From: Fragilaria radians
Lineage: Eukaryota; Bacillariophyta; Fragilariophyceae; Fragilariales; Fragilariaceae
Assembly: GCA_900642245.1 (NCBI GenBank)
Contig: CAAAJI010000580.1
Span: 1-30,666 of the forward strand
Length of the DNA: 30,666 nucleotides
Direction of reading: 5' to 3'
Position 1 is the stretch's first letter; each line of letters opens with the position of its first letter. The notes under the pieces are model-generated. The model was not told the origin of the DNA. It saw only the letters and a list, made by a program, of their open reading frames with translations, and searched no databases. Of this stretch, positions 30,061 to 30,666 are shown piece by piece. A program made the translations under genes and the position numbers.

Positions 30061-30666
30061 ATGGAGGCCGCCCACGCGACCCCATCCTGGGTGCTGATCG
30101 CCTATCTGATCGCCGGCATCTGCTTCATCGTCGCGCTTCGGGGCCTCTCGAGCCCGGTCTCAAGCCAGCGCGGCAATCGCTTCGGCATGGCCGGCATGGC
30201 GATTGCCGTCGTGACGACGTTGCTCTCGCACCGTGTAGCCGGGATGGTTGAGATTGCAGCCGCCATCGCCATCGGCGGCGCGATCGGCCTGGTCACCGCC
30301 CGGCGGATCCAGATGACCGCGATGCCGCAACTTGTGGCCGCGTTCCACAGCCTGGTCGGGCTTGCGGCGGTGCTGGTCGGTGCGGCCGCATTCCTTAATC
30401 CCGAGGCGTTCGGAATCGTCGATGCGGCGGGCGCCATCCTGTCGGTCAGCCGGGTCGAACTGGGTCTCGGCGTAGCGATCGGCGCGATTACCTTCTCCGG
30501 CTCCGTGATCGCCTTCGTCAAATTGAACGGCAACATGTCGGGCGCGCCGATCCTGCTGCCGATGCGCCACGTGCTCAATCTCGGGACGCTGGTCGCGATT
30601 CTCGGGCTGATCGCGTACTTCACGCAGGACCAGGCACCATGGATCTTCTGGACTGTGGTGGCGCTC
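30061..30666 (+). CDS. pntB: NAD(P) transhydrogenase beta subunit PntB, N-terminal part (runs off the right edge)
   Basis: The frame opens with ATG 30061 and is still open at the window end (202 codons). It encodes the multi-helix membrane half of PntB: LIAYLIAGICFIVALRGLSS, RGNRFGMAGMAIAVVTTLLS, PQLVAAFHSLVGLAAVLVG, RVELGLGVAIGAITFSGSVI and FVKLNGNMSGAPILLPMRHV. The PQLVAAFHSLVG and GAITFSGSVIAF strings are strongly conserved in the family and include the His of the proton path. The NADP-binding domain III lies beyond the window. The gene follows pntAB after one base. Confidence 0.95.
   Translation, partial: MEAAHATPSWVLIAYLIAGICFIVALRGLSSPVSSQRGNRFGMAGMAIAVVTTLLSHRVAGMVEIAAAIAIGGAIGLVTARRIQMTAMPQLVAAFHSLVGLAAVLVGAAAFLNPEAFGIVDAAGAILSVSRVELGLGVAIGAITFSGSVIAFVKLNGNMSGAPILLPMRHVLNLGTLVAILGLIAYFTQDQAPWIFWTVVAL

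Noticed and set aside
1..30666. Mobile elements, CRISPR arrays, tRNA/rRNA genes, prophage or defence systems
   Set aside because: No transposase, integrase, regular repeat-spacer array, cloverleaf-like segment or phage protein was seen on either strand.

Overview
The window looks like a GC-rich alphaproteobacterial chromosome, most likely from the Sphingomonadales. The pointers are a CcrM-type GANTC methyltransferase with a cluster of GANTC sites before it, an aa3-type cytochrome oxidase subunit IV gene directly before pntAA, a three-gene pnt system, NnrU, tandem-PilZ and EAL proteins, and dense gene packing with frequent 4-base GTGA/ATGA overlaps. No tRNA, rRNA, CRISPR array, transposase, phage gene or defence island is visible. 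This is core-type sequence with several local oddities. Identifications rest on motifs read by eye, without database searches.

Layout. (1) 1-4094: a partial acyl-CoA dehydrogenase (minus) diverges from a coupled trio: an alpha-methylacyl-CoA racemase-type CaiB protein, a class I/II aminotransferase and an ALDH7-type semialdehyde dehydrogenase. (2) 4036-6182: a c-di-GMP cluster, with a REC-only regulator and an EAL phosphodiesterase (minus) diverging from a double PilZ protein. (3) 6245-8515: msrA, a secreted protein of unknown function behind an AT-rich gap, a strong terminator and a convergent Sua5. (4) 8626-11241: a long acyl-CoA dehydrogenase converges on a small GntR/YtrA-type regulator and a nitroreductase; the regulator seems to have a leaderless promoter overlapped by its operator. 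(5) 11378-19842: a tightly packed run of a POT peptide transporter, two amidohydrolases (the second lacks the metal-binding HxH), NnrU, glmM, a DUF1272 protein, a ThiD-VOC fusion and RNase HII. (6) 19843-22632: ccrM, folP and a small secreted protein. (7) 22575-25525 (minus): an NtrC-like regulator with degenerate receiver and GAFTGA motifs, an SDR and a phosphodiester glycosidase-family lipoprotein. (8) 25657-30666: aa3 oxidase subunit IV and pntAA, then pntAB and a partial pntB. About 2.8 kb separates pntAA from pntAB and holds two minus-strand genes: a tiny 26-codon gene with its own promoter, ribosome binding site and terminator, and a CHASE2-degenerate GGDEF-EAL protein.

Together the window combines fatty-acyl, amino-acid and peptide catabolism, redox balance (Pnt, MsrA), cell-wall and cofactor synthesis (GlmM, ThiD, FolP), genome methylation and c-di-GMP signalling. 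The observations most worth a second look are the tiny Trp/Gly-rich gene, the interrupted pnt operon, the seven-site GANTC cluster before ccrM, the ThiD-VOC fusion, the altered GRG motif in RNase HII, the paired active and apparently inactive amidohydrolases, and the NtrC-like protein that seems to have lost both phosphorylation and standard sigma-54 contact.
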